From Isoetes taiwanensis (Eukaryota > Streptophyta > Lycopodiopsida > Isoetales > Isoetaceae): 64,000 nt of DNA. The notes under the pieces are model-generated. The model saw only the letters and a program-made list of their open reading frames with translations, did not search any database and was not told the DNA's origin. Location of the stretch: contig JAJEKV010000028.1 of the NCBI GenBank assembly GCA_021234155.1, positions 10,184,134-10,248,133 of the forward strand, in the 5' to 3' direction. The translations under genes and the position numbers were made by a program. Below are positions 20,874-30,884 of this stretch, one piece after another; the first letter of the stretch is position 1, and every line of letters begins with the position of its first letter.

Positions 20874-22214
20874 TGTTGCACTCTGTGCAACATTTGAGCA
20901 GAAGTCTTTTTAATCTAATATGTTGTGTGTTTTTGCAGGTAAGTCATTTTCTAGCATTAATTGGTAGCAGAGCCACGAGTTTGCAAGAGGGCCTGGTGTG
21001 TTGGAACACCTCTTGGTGTGTTTATGAACACACCTTGGCCATGAAGGAGTTATCATGGTGCGTAATCTTAATAGCGACCAAGATATGAGAAGGTTCACAT
21101 CAAGGTGCGTGGCAAGTGACAGAAGTTATTGTAGCTAGGTGTGTTGTTTGGATTTGAGAAAACAGGTTTTGGACTGGAGAAAATATATAATTTGTTTACA
21201 TCAGAAGGGACAATGTTTACATCATCCCTTTAACAGGATCTGCATTATCAGGTTAGACTAAAGAAGATGAGTGCATGGGCAGTTGGTTAGAGTGAGCAAA
21301 TTCCATTTGATAATCATGACACATCAAGTTCATTACATCTACAGTGAAGAAAATGCAGTTGTGATACTCATATATTCATGATGCTTAGCCTTATCGTTGC
21401 TCAATGATATATCCGAAGTTATTTACGCCTTAAACCCCGCAAGGTCTGTAGTTGGAGAAGACTCGAAGTTTGAGAAGGAATTTTTCATTTTCAATGGTCT
21501 CATGGTTACTATGATAGAATGACCATTGAAATAAAACGAAATATGAAAATAAAATTTTGGATGTCTGGCTACAGTAACGAATGTCTCATTGCTACAGTAA
21601 TTGCTACAGTAAATGTCTGGTTCTAGATCTCGCGCGCATCAGAAATTCAAAGTAGAAACTTTCTAAATCTATCAACCGAATGCTGATGAAGTGCCGGACC
21701 GATTGGAAACAAAGGGGGAGAATATTAGAAGCAGAAGCGGCAGAAAAATGTCCAGTTCCTGGCAGCTAGAGGTAGCGATTTGGTGAACTCAAGACTATTT
21801 GAATTTATGAAGGTTAAACAACTATTAGAATTTTCGTGAAAAACAGAAATGTTGAGACTATTGGAAGTTTAAATCATTTGAATTAAGAGATATTTTGTTT
21901 GGGCAACTCATTCTTGAGCAAATAGAAAAATTGTGGTGATTGGTCTGAATGTTGTGATTTTTGAGATTTTGAGGAATGCTATGAAGATTATAATTGTGCA
22001 ATAATTTCGTTTGGAAAATTTAATGTGTGATGCAATCTGGAGAAAAAATTCTGTGAGCTTTTGTTGGTTGAATTCCTTCGAGAGCTAACTTGTTTGTATT
22101 GGGGTATCACACTGCATATATTTCAACATAACTACTTGAAGAGAGAAGAACTCAATCAAGAATCCATCTGCTAGTCTAGGTGTTGTACTCAGGTACATAC
22201 TTTCGAGTGCAACA
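20874..22214 (+). repeat. LTR 3 (3') of gypsy array
   Basis: 1341 bp with the same ends as LTR 1 and 2. Differences from LTR 2 concentrate at about 21060-21430, again largely at CAG/CTG positions. It ends GTGCAACA and is followed by TCGGG. Confidence 0.95.
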
Positions 22215-22219
22215 TCGGG
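22215..22219. repeat. Target-site duplication, right copy (TCGGG)
   Basis: Matches 1785-1789; the LINE reading frame resumes directly behind it. Confidence 0.9.
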
Positions 22220-23940
22220 CGACTGTTATATTCCATGGTGAGCCATCAGATGCCTTCTCACTCGGTCGTGGTATTCGCCAGGGATGCCCTTTAGCACCAT
22301 CGCTTTTCACAATTGTTGCAGAGGCTTTGTCGCAATTATTCACTGTTGCAACCACAGAGGGACTTCTCCATGGCCTTGCAATGGAGGATGACACACAAGA
22401 GGTTTGCAATCAATATGCAAATGACACGTTCCTCTTCCTAGTCACTAATGCTGAGAATCTTGCAGCTGCCAAAATGTTCTTAGACACTTTTTAACTGGCT
22501 TCCGGTGTCCTTGTGGGGTGGCAAAAGTGTTCCATCAAGGTGTTGGAGATTCCAGTTGGCATCCATGTTACTATGGGAGTTGCATGGGAGGAGAAGGGTT
22601 TGGAGAAGCACTTGTTCTGGTGGTCCACCGCAAAGTTGTCTCTTGCATGTCGCATTACAGTGGCCAAGTCAGTCCTTAGTAGTACTCATGTTTATATGGC
22701 ATCCTTACTGCTAGCCCCACAGATCAAAGTGCGTGAGCTCATTGCAATAGTTCGGAACTTTATATGGGCGGGTACTGAGGAAGGTGTTGTGATTAAGGTG
22801 GCTTGGTCGAAGTGCATCCTTTCAAAATGGGCAGGTGGTCTGAATATGATGGACTTCTTACTGCAGAGCAAAGTTCTTATTTCAAAGTTCATTTGGAGAC
22901 TCCTAAATGTTGAGGATGACTCTCCTGGATTTCGCCTTCTTAGACAAGCTCTTGGTCACTGTATCCCTCTAGGCAAGAAGGTTGTCGAACCAGTCCTAAC
23001 TTGGGCTTTATTTCAGATTCTGCAGCCTTCTCCAGGTGCTTCTCCATTTTTGCGTGGCTTGTTGACAGCATGGGAGGCGGTCAAACATCTTTTCTGGCCA
23101 TGCCCTTCTATCCACACCCTATTGGAGACTCTATGGTGGTGGGCACTACTGCCTCCAGACCCCTCAGCACCTCCTTTGGTAGGCATGGCACTTTGTCAGA
23201 TCAGTATATCGCCTTCTTTTAGTACCACAACCCCTCCAGTTGCTAGATGGTGGGTGGCACCTACAAGTTCCACAGCCCACTTTGTGTCGTACATGGCGAT
23301 CGCTTTGGGATAGGTTGCTCCACCCTAAAGTCTCTGTACTATGGTGGCAGGTTATCAATAGGTGCCTGTGGGTTAATGCCTTCCGATATTGCTATGATCC
23401 TCGCATATCTGCAGTATGCCCACTCTTTCTTTCAGACATTGAGACTCTTGAGCATTGTCTCTTTGATTGTCCTGAGGTTCAACTAGCATGGTCCTGGCTA
23501 CAAAGTTTGTTTAACAGTACACTAGACTGTTGATGCATCCTCTTGGCATCCTACCTTAAAGCATGGCCTCCAGCTAAACAAAGGGCATTCTATCTTGGTT
23601 CCGGTTGGCTCCTTATGGTCGATATGGGAGCGTTGCAGACACCACATTTTTCAAGGCATTAATTCATCTGCACGCGATGTTATTACGGTGGCCCAGAAAA
23701 AAGATATTGACAGCCTAGCGAGTGTTCCTCCCTTGAATAAAAAATGATGGAATGCATCTGGATTCAGTATCTTCGAATTGATTCTTATAGTTAGTTTCTC
23801 CTATTCTGTAGTAAGTACATTATGCTTCAGGCTCGTGCTTCTATGGCATCTTTTTGTGCTTACACAGAGACATGTAAATTTTGTATTTTTTATCTGATTA
23901 ATAAACCTTTTGGCTTTCGTCCTTCACCAAAAAAAAAAAA
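22220..23940 (+). mobile_element. L1-like LINE, 3' part with poly(A)
   Basis: Continuation of the LINE at 1-1784. RT block GRGIRQGCPLAPSLF is at about 22263-22307; the catalytic block reads YANDT instead of FADDT, so one catalytic Asp is lost. A zf-RVT-like segment (LWWQVINRCLWVNAF ... LEHCLFDCPE) lies at about 23335-23490 in a shifted frame. The 3' UTR ends with a 12-base A tail at 23929-23940. Frameshifts near 22500 and 23290 confirm a dead copy. Confidence 0.88.
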
Positions 23941-24240
23941 TGTATGGCTGTTGCTTCTATAAATTGGCATATTATTCAATAAGAAATCTTTAGGCTGTGA
24001 ACTGGGCGCAAATCCCTCACCCAAATTCGTCCACTAATAGATAGTGAAAAAAAAATTGATTTCTATGCAAAATAATCCTGGAACATGGAAATCTCGCCCA
24101 AATCGGTCGACAAATAGATAGAAAATCACTGTTTTGATCTCTTATAAAAAGATGGAATACGAAAAAGATGGAATTAAATCTGGTCGTAGACATTAGATTT
24201 GGGTTCATTATGGATAGCTGCTATCGTAGATCAAAAGATA
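23941..24240. other. No gene seen
   Basis: AT-rich unique-looking sequence after the LINE tail. Two similar stretches (ACTAATAGATAG near 24034, ACAAATAGATAG near 24109) hint at an old local duplication. No coding or RNA signal recognised. Confidence 0.5.
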
Positions 24241-24269
24241 TCAGAAGCTAATAATATATTTTTAGGATT

Positions 24270-24420
24270 TCATAGAAACCTCCCCAAGTTAGCACTACTG
24301 GAAACCTCCCCAGGTTAGCAGGCATGGAAACCTCCCCCGGCTTTGGGTGAAAGCTGGGGAGGTTTCCACATAGGAGCAAAGTTAGGGAGGTTTCCATTGA
24401 AGTCCAACACAATTCGTGTA
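24270..24420. repeat. Inverted GGAAACCTCCCC / GGGGAGGTTTCC repeats
   Basis: Three minus-oriented copies of GAAACCTCCCC (near 24277, 24300, 24326) are followed by two plus-oriented copies of GGGAGGTTTCC (near 24357, 24387), so the block can fold back on itself. The same unit, in plus orientation and followed by the same ATTGAAGTCCAAC, occurs at 29400-29516. Confidence 0.75.
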
Positions 24421-24860
24421 CATAATTTGATCGATAATTTCTGCTCTGGTCCTGCGCACAACAATCCTAGTTGCAACTCTGATCCTCTGTGCTCCCACAA
24501 ATGCAAGCTTATCTGCTGCTAAATTTCGATGATACCCATTGGAGCTTCTATCTGCACTGGAAATCTTCTACAATCTATCAGTCTTACACGTGCGACCAAT
24601 TCGCTTCAACCATAACCAAATCCTCTTTAGGCTAGTCTGTTGCCTGATCCCAACAGATGCCATAGCTACATAGCCTGATGTTTTGGCCCTCCAAACACCA
24701 TAGCCGCATAGCTGGAATCCTCGATCTGCATAACTGGAATGCTCTTTCCTTGCAAACAATTTCCTTGCAATCGTCTCACATATTAAAGTGTTTCTGTCAT
24801 AAGAATAGTCCAAAGAAGGGCATCATTTTCCAACAAGATTGGTTTTTTGTTGTTGTTATC
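24421..24860. other. No gene seen
   Basis: Contains a short internal repeat (CATAGCTACATAGCCTGATG and CATAGCCGCATAGCTGGAAT around 24660-24720). Nothing coding recognised. Confidence 0.4.
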
Positions 24861-24865
24861 ATTCG

Positions 24866-25005
24866 TTAAGTGCTTCAAAGTATGAGACAAGATGTCGTGC
24901 AAAAACTATTGCAAGCCCATTGAAAAGGCATTTATACTTCCCATCTTCGTCCAATTTTTCCATTGCCCTGGCAGCAAGACTTAGGGTTGTTTCCTGGACA
25001 TTAAA
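24866..25005 (-). pseudogene. Unidentified coding-like fragment (possible last exon)
   Basis: Minus strand is open for about 45 codons ending at a stop near 24866, reading ETTLSLAARAMEKLDEDGK and then SYFEALNE. The amino-acid make-up looks like a real helical protein end rather than chance, and the 5' side has AATGTCCAG just before it, like a splice acceptor. I do not recognise the family. Upstream on the minus strand is a (GGAA)n microsatellite, so no neighbouring exon is visible. It could be an exon scrap carried by a transposon. Confidence 0.3.
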
Positions 25006-25008
25006 AGT

Positions 25009-25034
25009 TTCTTCCTTCCTTCCTTCCTTCCTTT
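25009..25034. repeat. (TTCC)n microsatellite
   Basis: About five uninterrupted TTCC units. Confidence 0.85.
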
Positions 25035-25274
25035 CGGAGTGAAGCACTTAGCCTGCGTGGAAAAAAAAAAACAAACAAGCAAAAATATCCACTGACACAA
25101 AGGAGGACTTGTATATTTAGAGTAGGTCACAAATGTAACGTTTATGCCAACATAGAGATTTTGTTGTACAAAATTTATGAGCAGAATTTATCACTGTTGC
25201 ACTATCGTTATCACTACCCTGTTCTGCTCATAACCTCAAATTCAGATCTGATATACACCATGTGTGCTTCCCCT

Positions 25275-26800
25275 TAGCTCAAGTCTGATTTTGAGTAGAT
25301 AACTCGGCCTTTTCGATGATGTTCAAATTGTTCTTGACCAAGAGGTTTCATCAGGATACCAGCAGGCATATAGTAGATAGATACTCCATTTGAATGTTAA
25401 CTTCTTGGACTTGATCCGGAGTATAACTTCTTGAACTTGATCCCGAGTATAATGATGATGGATGCCTATGTGCTTGTCGCGCTTATGAAGCATGGGATTT
25501 TCAGTAAGTGCAATTGCACTTTTGTTGTTGTTATAGAGAATAGTGGGACCAATCTGAGGAAAGCCTACTTCTGCAAGGAATTGATGAAGCTAAATTGTTT
25601 CTTGAACGACGGCTAAGGTAGCCATGTACTCAGCTTCACATGATTATAGTGCCACGTTTGTTTGTTTGCTGCTAGTCCATGTTATTGCCCCGCCACGAGT
25701 TATCAAAAACCCTGTGGTAGAGCGACGAGTGTCTAGATATCCAGCCCACTCAGAGTTTACATAGTTGACAAGACGAAGAATGGAGTCTGCTAAGACAGGG
25801 GCATAGAGAATTCCAAGTTTTGATGTGCCATAGAGATAGCGGAGAATTCTCTTGACGGCTTGCCAATGCTCACTTCCAGGCTGTTGCATATATAGCTTAC
25901 TATTCCAACTGAGGCTACAATGTTAGACTGTATGTATACCATGATGTATAGTAGGGATCCAACTGCACTACGATATGGAATGCCAGTCATGATTTCTGAA
26001 TTTTCAGATTGGTGTCCTTTGGACAATTTTACATGAGTAGATGCTGGAGTAGGTTTGGCTGAAACTGTGGCCATGACAAATCTGATGCAGATGGACATAA
26101 TTGCCTTCTCTTGATAAATTAGAAGCTGCTTTTAGATAGGTCACGTAGAATTTGAAGGCCAAGACAATGATGTATCTCGCTAAGATCAGTCATGTGAAAT
26201 GCTGCTTCCAGATTGCTTTTGAGTTCATGAATCACCACCATAGAGTTGCCAATCAAAATCAAGTCATCAATGTAAACCACAATAATACTTAGGTAAAGAC
26301 CTTCAACTTTGGAGAACACATTCCATTTTGTATTGCATCTTCTATAGCCATGATGCCGAAAAAACTTATCTAACTTTTGTACCAGGCCCTTGGACTTTGT
26401 TTGAGCCCATAGATTGATCTCCTAAGCTTGCAGACAAGATTTTCCTTGCCGGGCTGAAGTCTTTCGGTTGCTGCATGTAAATGGTTTCCTCAAGGTCACC
26501 ATTTAGAAAGGCCACTTTTACATCCATCTGATGGATTTCAAAGTCCATTTGTGCAGCTAATGCAACCTCGAGTAGATGTGAGCTTGGCGATTGGGGAGAA
26601 TATTTTATCATAATCTATGTCGGGTACCCGTGAGAAGCCTCGAGCAACGAGACAAGCTCCAAACTTATTGACGATATGATTAGAGTTGGTTTTGATGCGG
26701 AAAATCCATTTGCAGCAAATGGTTTTTCTGCTAGGAGATAGGGGAACTAGGTCCCATGCATGGGTAGCAGACATGGGATTCATTTCTTCGTTCTAACAGC
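25275..26800 (-). mobile_element. Ty1/copia fragment: RT and RNase H, decayed
   Basis: Read on the minus strand from 26800 down: HAWDLVPLSPSRKTICCKWIF, ARGFSRVPDIDYDKIFSPIAKLTS, MDVKVAFLNGDLEETIYM, then YIDDLILIG (the catalytic Y-x-D-D, about 26250-26280), GSLLYI, and RNase H with WAGYLDTRRSTTGF and NKSAIALTENPMLHKRDKHI, ending PAGILMKPLGQEQFE near 25350. A purine run AAGGGGAAG near 25270 is where the polypurine tract would be. Several frameshifts; gag, protease and integrase are absent. Confidence 0.88.
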
Positions 26801-26954
26801 TTGCCATTGTTGGAAATGAGGGCCTTTGAATGCTTGACTGACAGAGAGAGGCTCTACAAGGTCTGGTGTAAAGGTAGTATTGGCACAAACTTCGACGATT
26901 CAATAATCAGACTTGGCGATCAGGTGGGTCTCACATTAAATTAACCGGGGTGAC

Positions 26955-27863
26955 TGTGGCAACCCGAAAATACCCAAACCTAAGTGATAAGCTGGCATAC
27001 CTGCTCTCTGATAAGAATACTGGGTAGCTAAGTGAGCTTCCCGGTTGTTCACTCATAAATCCAGTTGGCCACTCATAAACCTGGTTGTTCTTTTCTATTC
27101 GTGATGTGTAAGCTTGGTGCTGCTTAGGAAGGCTGCTGGCCAGCTTTCTGATAGCAGGCCTGTTCTTACAGCCATAAGCCCTTCTGTGCCCACTGGTGAG
27201 ACAAACGCCTAGCATTGGTATGGGACGATGTTAAGCGGGAATCAACAGTCGAGTATAGTTTAAGTATCATAACGATACCCAGCTCTGCAAGAGTAGTTGC
27301 AGAGAATAATGAAGTGCGGGGGTGCTTCTTCAAGGGAGTTTTATGCATCGCATCCGTATAGATAAGCGTAGCTTATCTGGCAAAGAACCATAGGTGCTAG
27401 TGAGGCAAAATCTGTCACCGGTATGGGACGGTGTCGAGTCTAACCAACAGTCTAGTAACTTAGGTTCTGGAGATGTCTGCATTTTCTCCCTAACTTTGGA
27501 TCCACCAGGGCGAGGGTTCTAGACGACGTACTGTCTAGATATGGCGGGGTGTGTCTGCTTGGCAGATGCTATGGTGCGTGTGGTGGATTCCATATGTTTG
27601 TACTTGCAGTCGTCAGTCGTTGCTTCATGTTGACACTACTAGATAACTCTTGTGCATGTTACTAACACGTGGAAGCTTGTGCAGGCTGTTTGATAGCTGG
27701 CGGGGCATGCGTGTGTACAGTTATCTTGTGTTGTCACCTTGTTATCTGTATACGTGGCTTTCATGTATATAGCCTCGTGGAAGGCAGTACTTGTTCTGTG
27801 TACTCTGATGGTTTAATGTGAATACAAATCGAAATTTTGGTACTAAAATTTTGGTTCGTAACA
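26955..27863 (+). repeat. 5' LTR of a second gypsy element
   Basis: Runs from TGTGGCAACCCGAAAATACC to TTCGTAACA and is followed by a primer-binding site. The left end is inferred from the TG and sequence type only, since no second LTR is present. It contains two similar segments about 200 bp apart (GGTATGGGACGATGTTAAGC near 27217 and GGTATGGGACGGTGTCGAG near 27421). Confidence 0.7.
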
Positions 27864-27864
27864 G

Positions 27865-27877
27865 TGGTATCAGAGCC
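27865..27877 (+). promoter_or_regulatory. Primer-binding site, tRNA-iMet type
   Basis: TGGTATCAGAGCC one base after the LTR end, complementary to the 3' end of initiator tRNA-Met, the commonest plant LTR-element primer. Confidence 0.9.
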
Positions 27878-27965
27878 TGAGTTGCGGCTTCGACCTTGAG
27901 TACCTGAGAGGGAGCACGGCGAGACTAGTGCAAGCGTGCATACTGTAGCGGGACAGGCGACTCCT

Positions 27966-28691
27966 ATGGAGGAGGAACCTGATGTACGAGGGCTAGCTGC
28001 TCGCGTGCAGGAAACCCAGAAGAACCTGGAGACCATGCAGACGAAGTGGGGCGAGGAGTTGCTGGGAGTGCAGCAGAGCCTCAAGGCTGTATTAGACACT
28101 CATACTGCTATGAGAACTGTTTTGGAGACCCTTGTTGGCACGGATGGCCTAGGAAAGTCTGCGGAGAAAGGGAAGTCTCCGGCAGTCATGGTGGTGGATC
28201 CGGATGTACCTGGTGCTAGTGCTGTTGTGGAGCAGTCACTAAAGAGTTCCCGATTGAGCAAGGAGGACATCCGCAGCCTCGAGCACATGAAGATCCCGGA
28301 TTGGGATGGGAAAGGCACTGCTGAGGAGGCGATGGCTTGGATTGACAAGCTAGAGACCTTTTTTGAGGCTACCAATAAAGGTGATAAGGCGCGGTTGTTC
28401 ATTGCGCAGATGCAGCTGAAATCGGACGCTTGTAGTTGGTGGAATGGCCCTACCATGAAGAAGGAGGTGAATACCTGGTCAGATTTCAGGAAGTACTTTA
28501 TTGGAGAGTATGCACCTCAGCATGATGCTCGTGATGCGCTTGAGAAGCTACGGTACTGTAAGCAGACATGTTCTCTTAGTGCTTATATCAATAAGGTACG
28601 GGGTTATTTCCACAGGGTTGGGGACTTGTCGGAGGCTCGCCATGTTGATTTCTTCCTAGGCGGTCTATCCAGTGTTGCTCTCAAGAAGTAG
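27966..28691 (+). CDS. gag: Gag (capsid) of a chromovirus-like gypsy element
   Basis: The first ATG is at 27966 (MEEEPDVRG); the frame opens slightly earlier without ATG. About 241 codons. A coiled-coil-like N-terminus is followed by a retrotransposon gag domain (WIDKLETFF, SWWNGPT, WSDFRKYFIGEYAP, SAYINKVRGYF). It stops at TAG 28689-28691, but the protein text clearly continues after it (GLKPEDFERATMLARQ), so this stop is probably a mutation. It would package element RNA. Position after LTR and PBS is as expected. Confidence 0.85.
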   Translation: MEEEPDVRGLAARVQETQKNLETMQTKWGEELLGVQQSLKAVLDTHTAMRTVLETLVGTDGLGKSAEKGKSPAVMVVDPDVPGASAVVEQSLKSSRLSKEDIRSLEHMKIPDWDGKGTAEEAMAWIDKLETFFEATNKGDKARLFIAQMQLKSDACSWWNGPTMKKEVNTWSDFRKYFIGEYAPQHDARDALEKLRYCKQTCSLSAYINKVRGYFHRVGDLSEARHVDFFLGGLSSVALKK

Positions 28692-29392
28692 ATAATCGGG
28701 TTGAAGCCCGAGGATTTTGAGAGGGCAACGATGTTGGCTCGTCAGCTTGGGAAAGAGGATGAGTCCTTTAAGAAGATGTCCCGAAAGTTCTCAAAGAAGA
28801 AAAACAGGTTTTTTAGGAAGAAAAAGTCTGAGCAGCAGGTGGAGAGTCCAAGAAGCGTAAGGCGGACTCTAAGTCCGGTGGTTCCAGGAAGGGGATTTTC
28901 TGCTATAGGTGTGGGGAGCCTGGGCACATTAGTCGTGAATGCTCTCAGCCACAGAACAAGAAAGCTGATAACAAGAAAACAAACGTGACTGAAAAGGCTG
29001 AAGAAGTATTGGAATCTAAGACGGTTTCAGCCATTGCTATGGAAGAGCTGTGCGTGCTGGATAAGCCCGCAAGCAAGGACATCATGGATATGTTTGCTGG
29101 ACGGGTGATTAGATTCTTGGGCAGAATCATGGGCCGAAACTTTGTGGCGTTATTGGATTGTGGCTCTTCTGACATGTTTATCTCTTCTAAGTTGGTGGAA
29201 GAACTGCACCTACCTTGTGTAAAGACTAATAAGTACAAGGTAGATGGGCCTTTTATGAACGATTCTCAGGTGGAGGATCGTAAAGCTGTTGGGGTGCCCT
29301 TGTGTATTCAAGGATACCAGGAAAAGCTTGACTTTGACCTCTTGGATGTTGGCCGGTATGATGTGGTGCTGGGGGTAACATGGTTGCATACA
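28692..29392 (+). pseudogene. Gag end and protease of the same gypsy element, truncated
   Basis: A Lys-rich stretch is followed by a CCHC knuckle CYRCGEPGHISREC at about 28903-28944, in a different frame from the preceding text, so a frameshift lies near 28850. The protease follows: LLDCGSSDMFIS at about 29152 (D-C-G-S-S in place of DSGA) and YDVVLGVTWL at 29357-29386. Element sequence stops where the GGGGAGGTTTCC repeats begin; RT, integrase and 3' LTR are missing. Confidence 0.82.
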
Positions 29393-29399
29393 AGAAAAA

Positions 29400-29516
29400 T
29401 TGGGGAGGTTTCCATGGAAAGTTGGGGAGGTTTCCAAGAAAATGTGGGAGGTTTCCAAGAAAAGTTGGGGAGGTTTTCGTGGAAAGTTGGGGAGGTTTTT
29501 ATTGAAGTCCAACCTA
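29400..29516 (+). repeat. Tandem TTGGGGAGGTTTCC minisatellite, five units of about 23 bp
   Basis: Units vary at the end (CATGGAAAG, AAGAAAATG, AAGAAAAG). It abuts the truncated protease on the left and ends with ATTGAAGTCCAAC, as at 24396-24408. Confidence 0.85.
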
Positions 29517-29569
29517 AATCGGGGGTAGATAAAACCATCGAGATATTATTGTTGGGTCGCCGGAAGTAA

Positions 29570-30880
29570 CTAGTAGGACTAGGAAGAAACAATATAAGAG
29601 AATCATCCCGTCTTTTCTGGCTCTTCTTCCCCTCTAGCTTTACAGACACTAGCATCATGGGAGTTAGCTCTACAGTTCAACAGATAGAGGAGCTCAACCG
29701 TGGGAGCTAACTCTGCAGGAACAGGGAAGATTTGTTGCCCTGGCTAGCGCTTTCCCAATCCCCTTTTCTCTTTATTATTTCCGATTGGAAGCATGAGTGA
29801 AGAATAGGCTATAACCTGTGTTTATGTTTGAAATTGAGGCCCTATTCTATTCAACCGAGTTCAAGTTCAAGTTCAAGTCAATTCAATGCTATAACTAACT
29901 TATTTTTGACATAAAGATGGAAGACAAAGAGATTGGCAGCATAGTAGTTTCTAAGCTACAGGAGAAAGAATTTGGACCGAAATCTTGCATGTATATGTAC
30001 TCTGAGGTTACTTCTAGAGCTTAGCCATGGCTGAACAAGCCAGAAGAAAGTTGCCTTGCTCCAAAAACTTGCTTTTCTTTACATTCCTAGTTCTTGGTTT
30101 ATCAATGGGTAGACTTGGATCTCATGCCCTTGCCCTTTTTATTAATTGGGATCTGGTTGAGGAACACTTGAAGTCTAACAGAAGCAGAAACCATTCTGAA
30201 ATTTGATGCAGTATTTTTCTTATCATAGTCTCTACCCAATTGTTCATTCTGGTCATGTCTTTTGTCCTGCATCAAATTGAAGAAAACAAATTTAAAAAAT
30301 TTTGTTTTGGTGTATGGGATTTGGGCTATATTTAATGTTTTATATGTTATTCATGTTTTTTTTGCTGAAACTTATATATCAGCAAAGTTTTGGTAACAAC
30401 CTTAGCTCTTCTTTATTTTTATATTCAATGAAAATCTTTCCCTTTTATACCATATCTCTTATAAGATGAACATGCACATTCAACATGCTTGGTTCTTTCT
30501 TGAAGCGCTGGATCTCATAATTATGGCTAATGAGAATAAACTATTTGTATACAAAACAGTCGGAAACACTTGTAAATCTCCAATTTCGTTAAGCATTCTT
30601 CTTATTTAAATAATTTCTCTTGCAGCCAACTATGTTCCACTATATTATGCTTTAGCAGTGGACATTGCGATCCTTGCTTTTTACTCTTTCAACTACACAA
30701 ATATCGCCCGAATTTGATTCCCTTGTGTGCAAATCATCTCGCAATATGTATCAAGGTATGTTGTATTCCTTTAAAGAATCTCAACACCCTTTTTATTAAT
30801 TGCCAATATTGCTTAAGTTGTTTGAGAATCTTCTCAACCAATTGACAGTATAAGCCATATCAGGAATTTAAGTTCTGGGG
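29570..30880. other. No gene seen
   Basis: AT-rich. Two near-identical 17-mers (GGGAGTTAGCTCTACAG at 29660 and GGGAGCTAACTCTGCAG at 29702) and a short GTTCAA run near 29862. No reading frame or RNA gene recognised. Confidence 0.5.
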
Positions 30881-30884
30881 CCAT

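Larger units (their letters stand above)
1790..22214 (+). mobile_element. Ty3/gypsy LTR retrotransposon array: LTR-internal-LTR-internal-LTR
   Basis: Three nearly identical LTRs of about 1.34 kb enclose two internal regions. All LTRs start TGTTGCAC and end GTGCAACA. The array is flanked by one TCGGG duplication, and no duplication is seen at the middle LTR. Domain order in pol (RT before integrase) is that of Ty3/gypsy. Dual RNase H domains suggest the Tat/Ogre side of plant gypsy elements, although the archaeal-type RNase H is upstream of RT. Internal copy 1 is 3127-8542; copy 2 is 9881-20873 and carries two later insertions. Confidence 0.93.
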
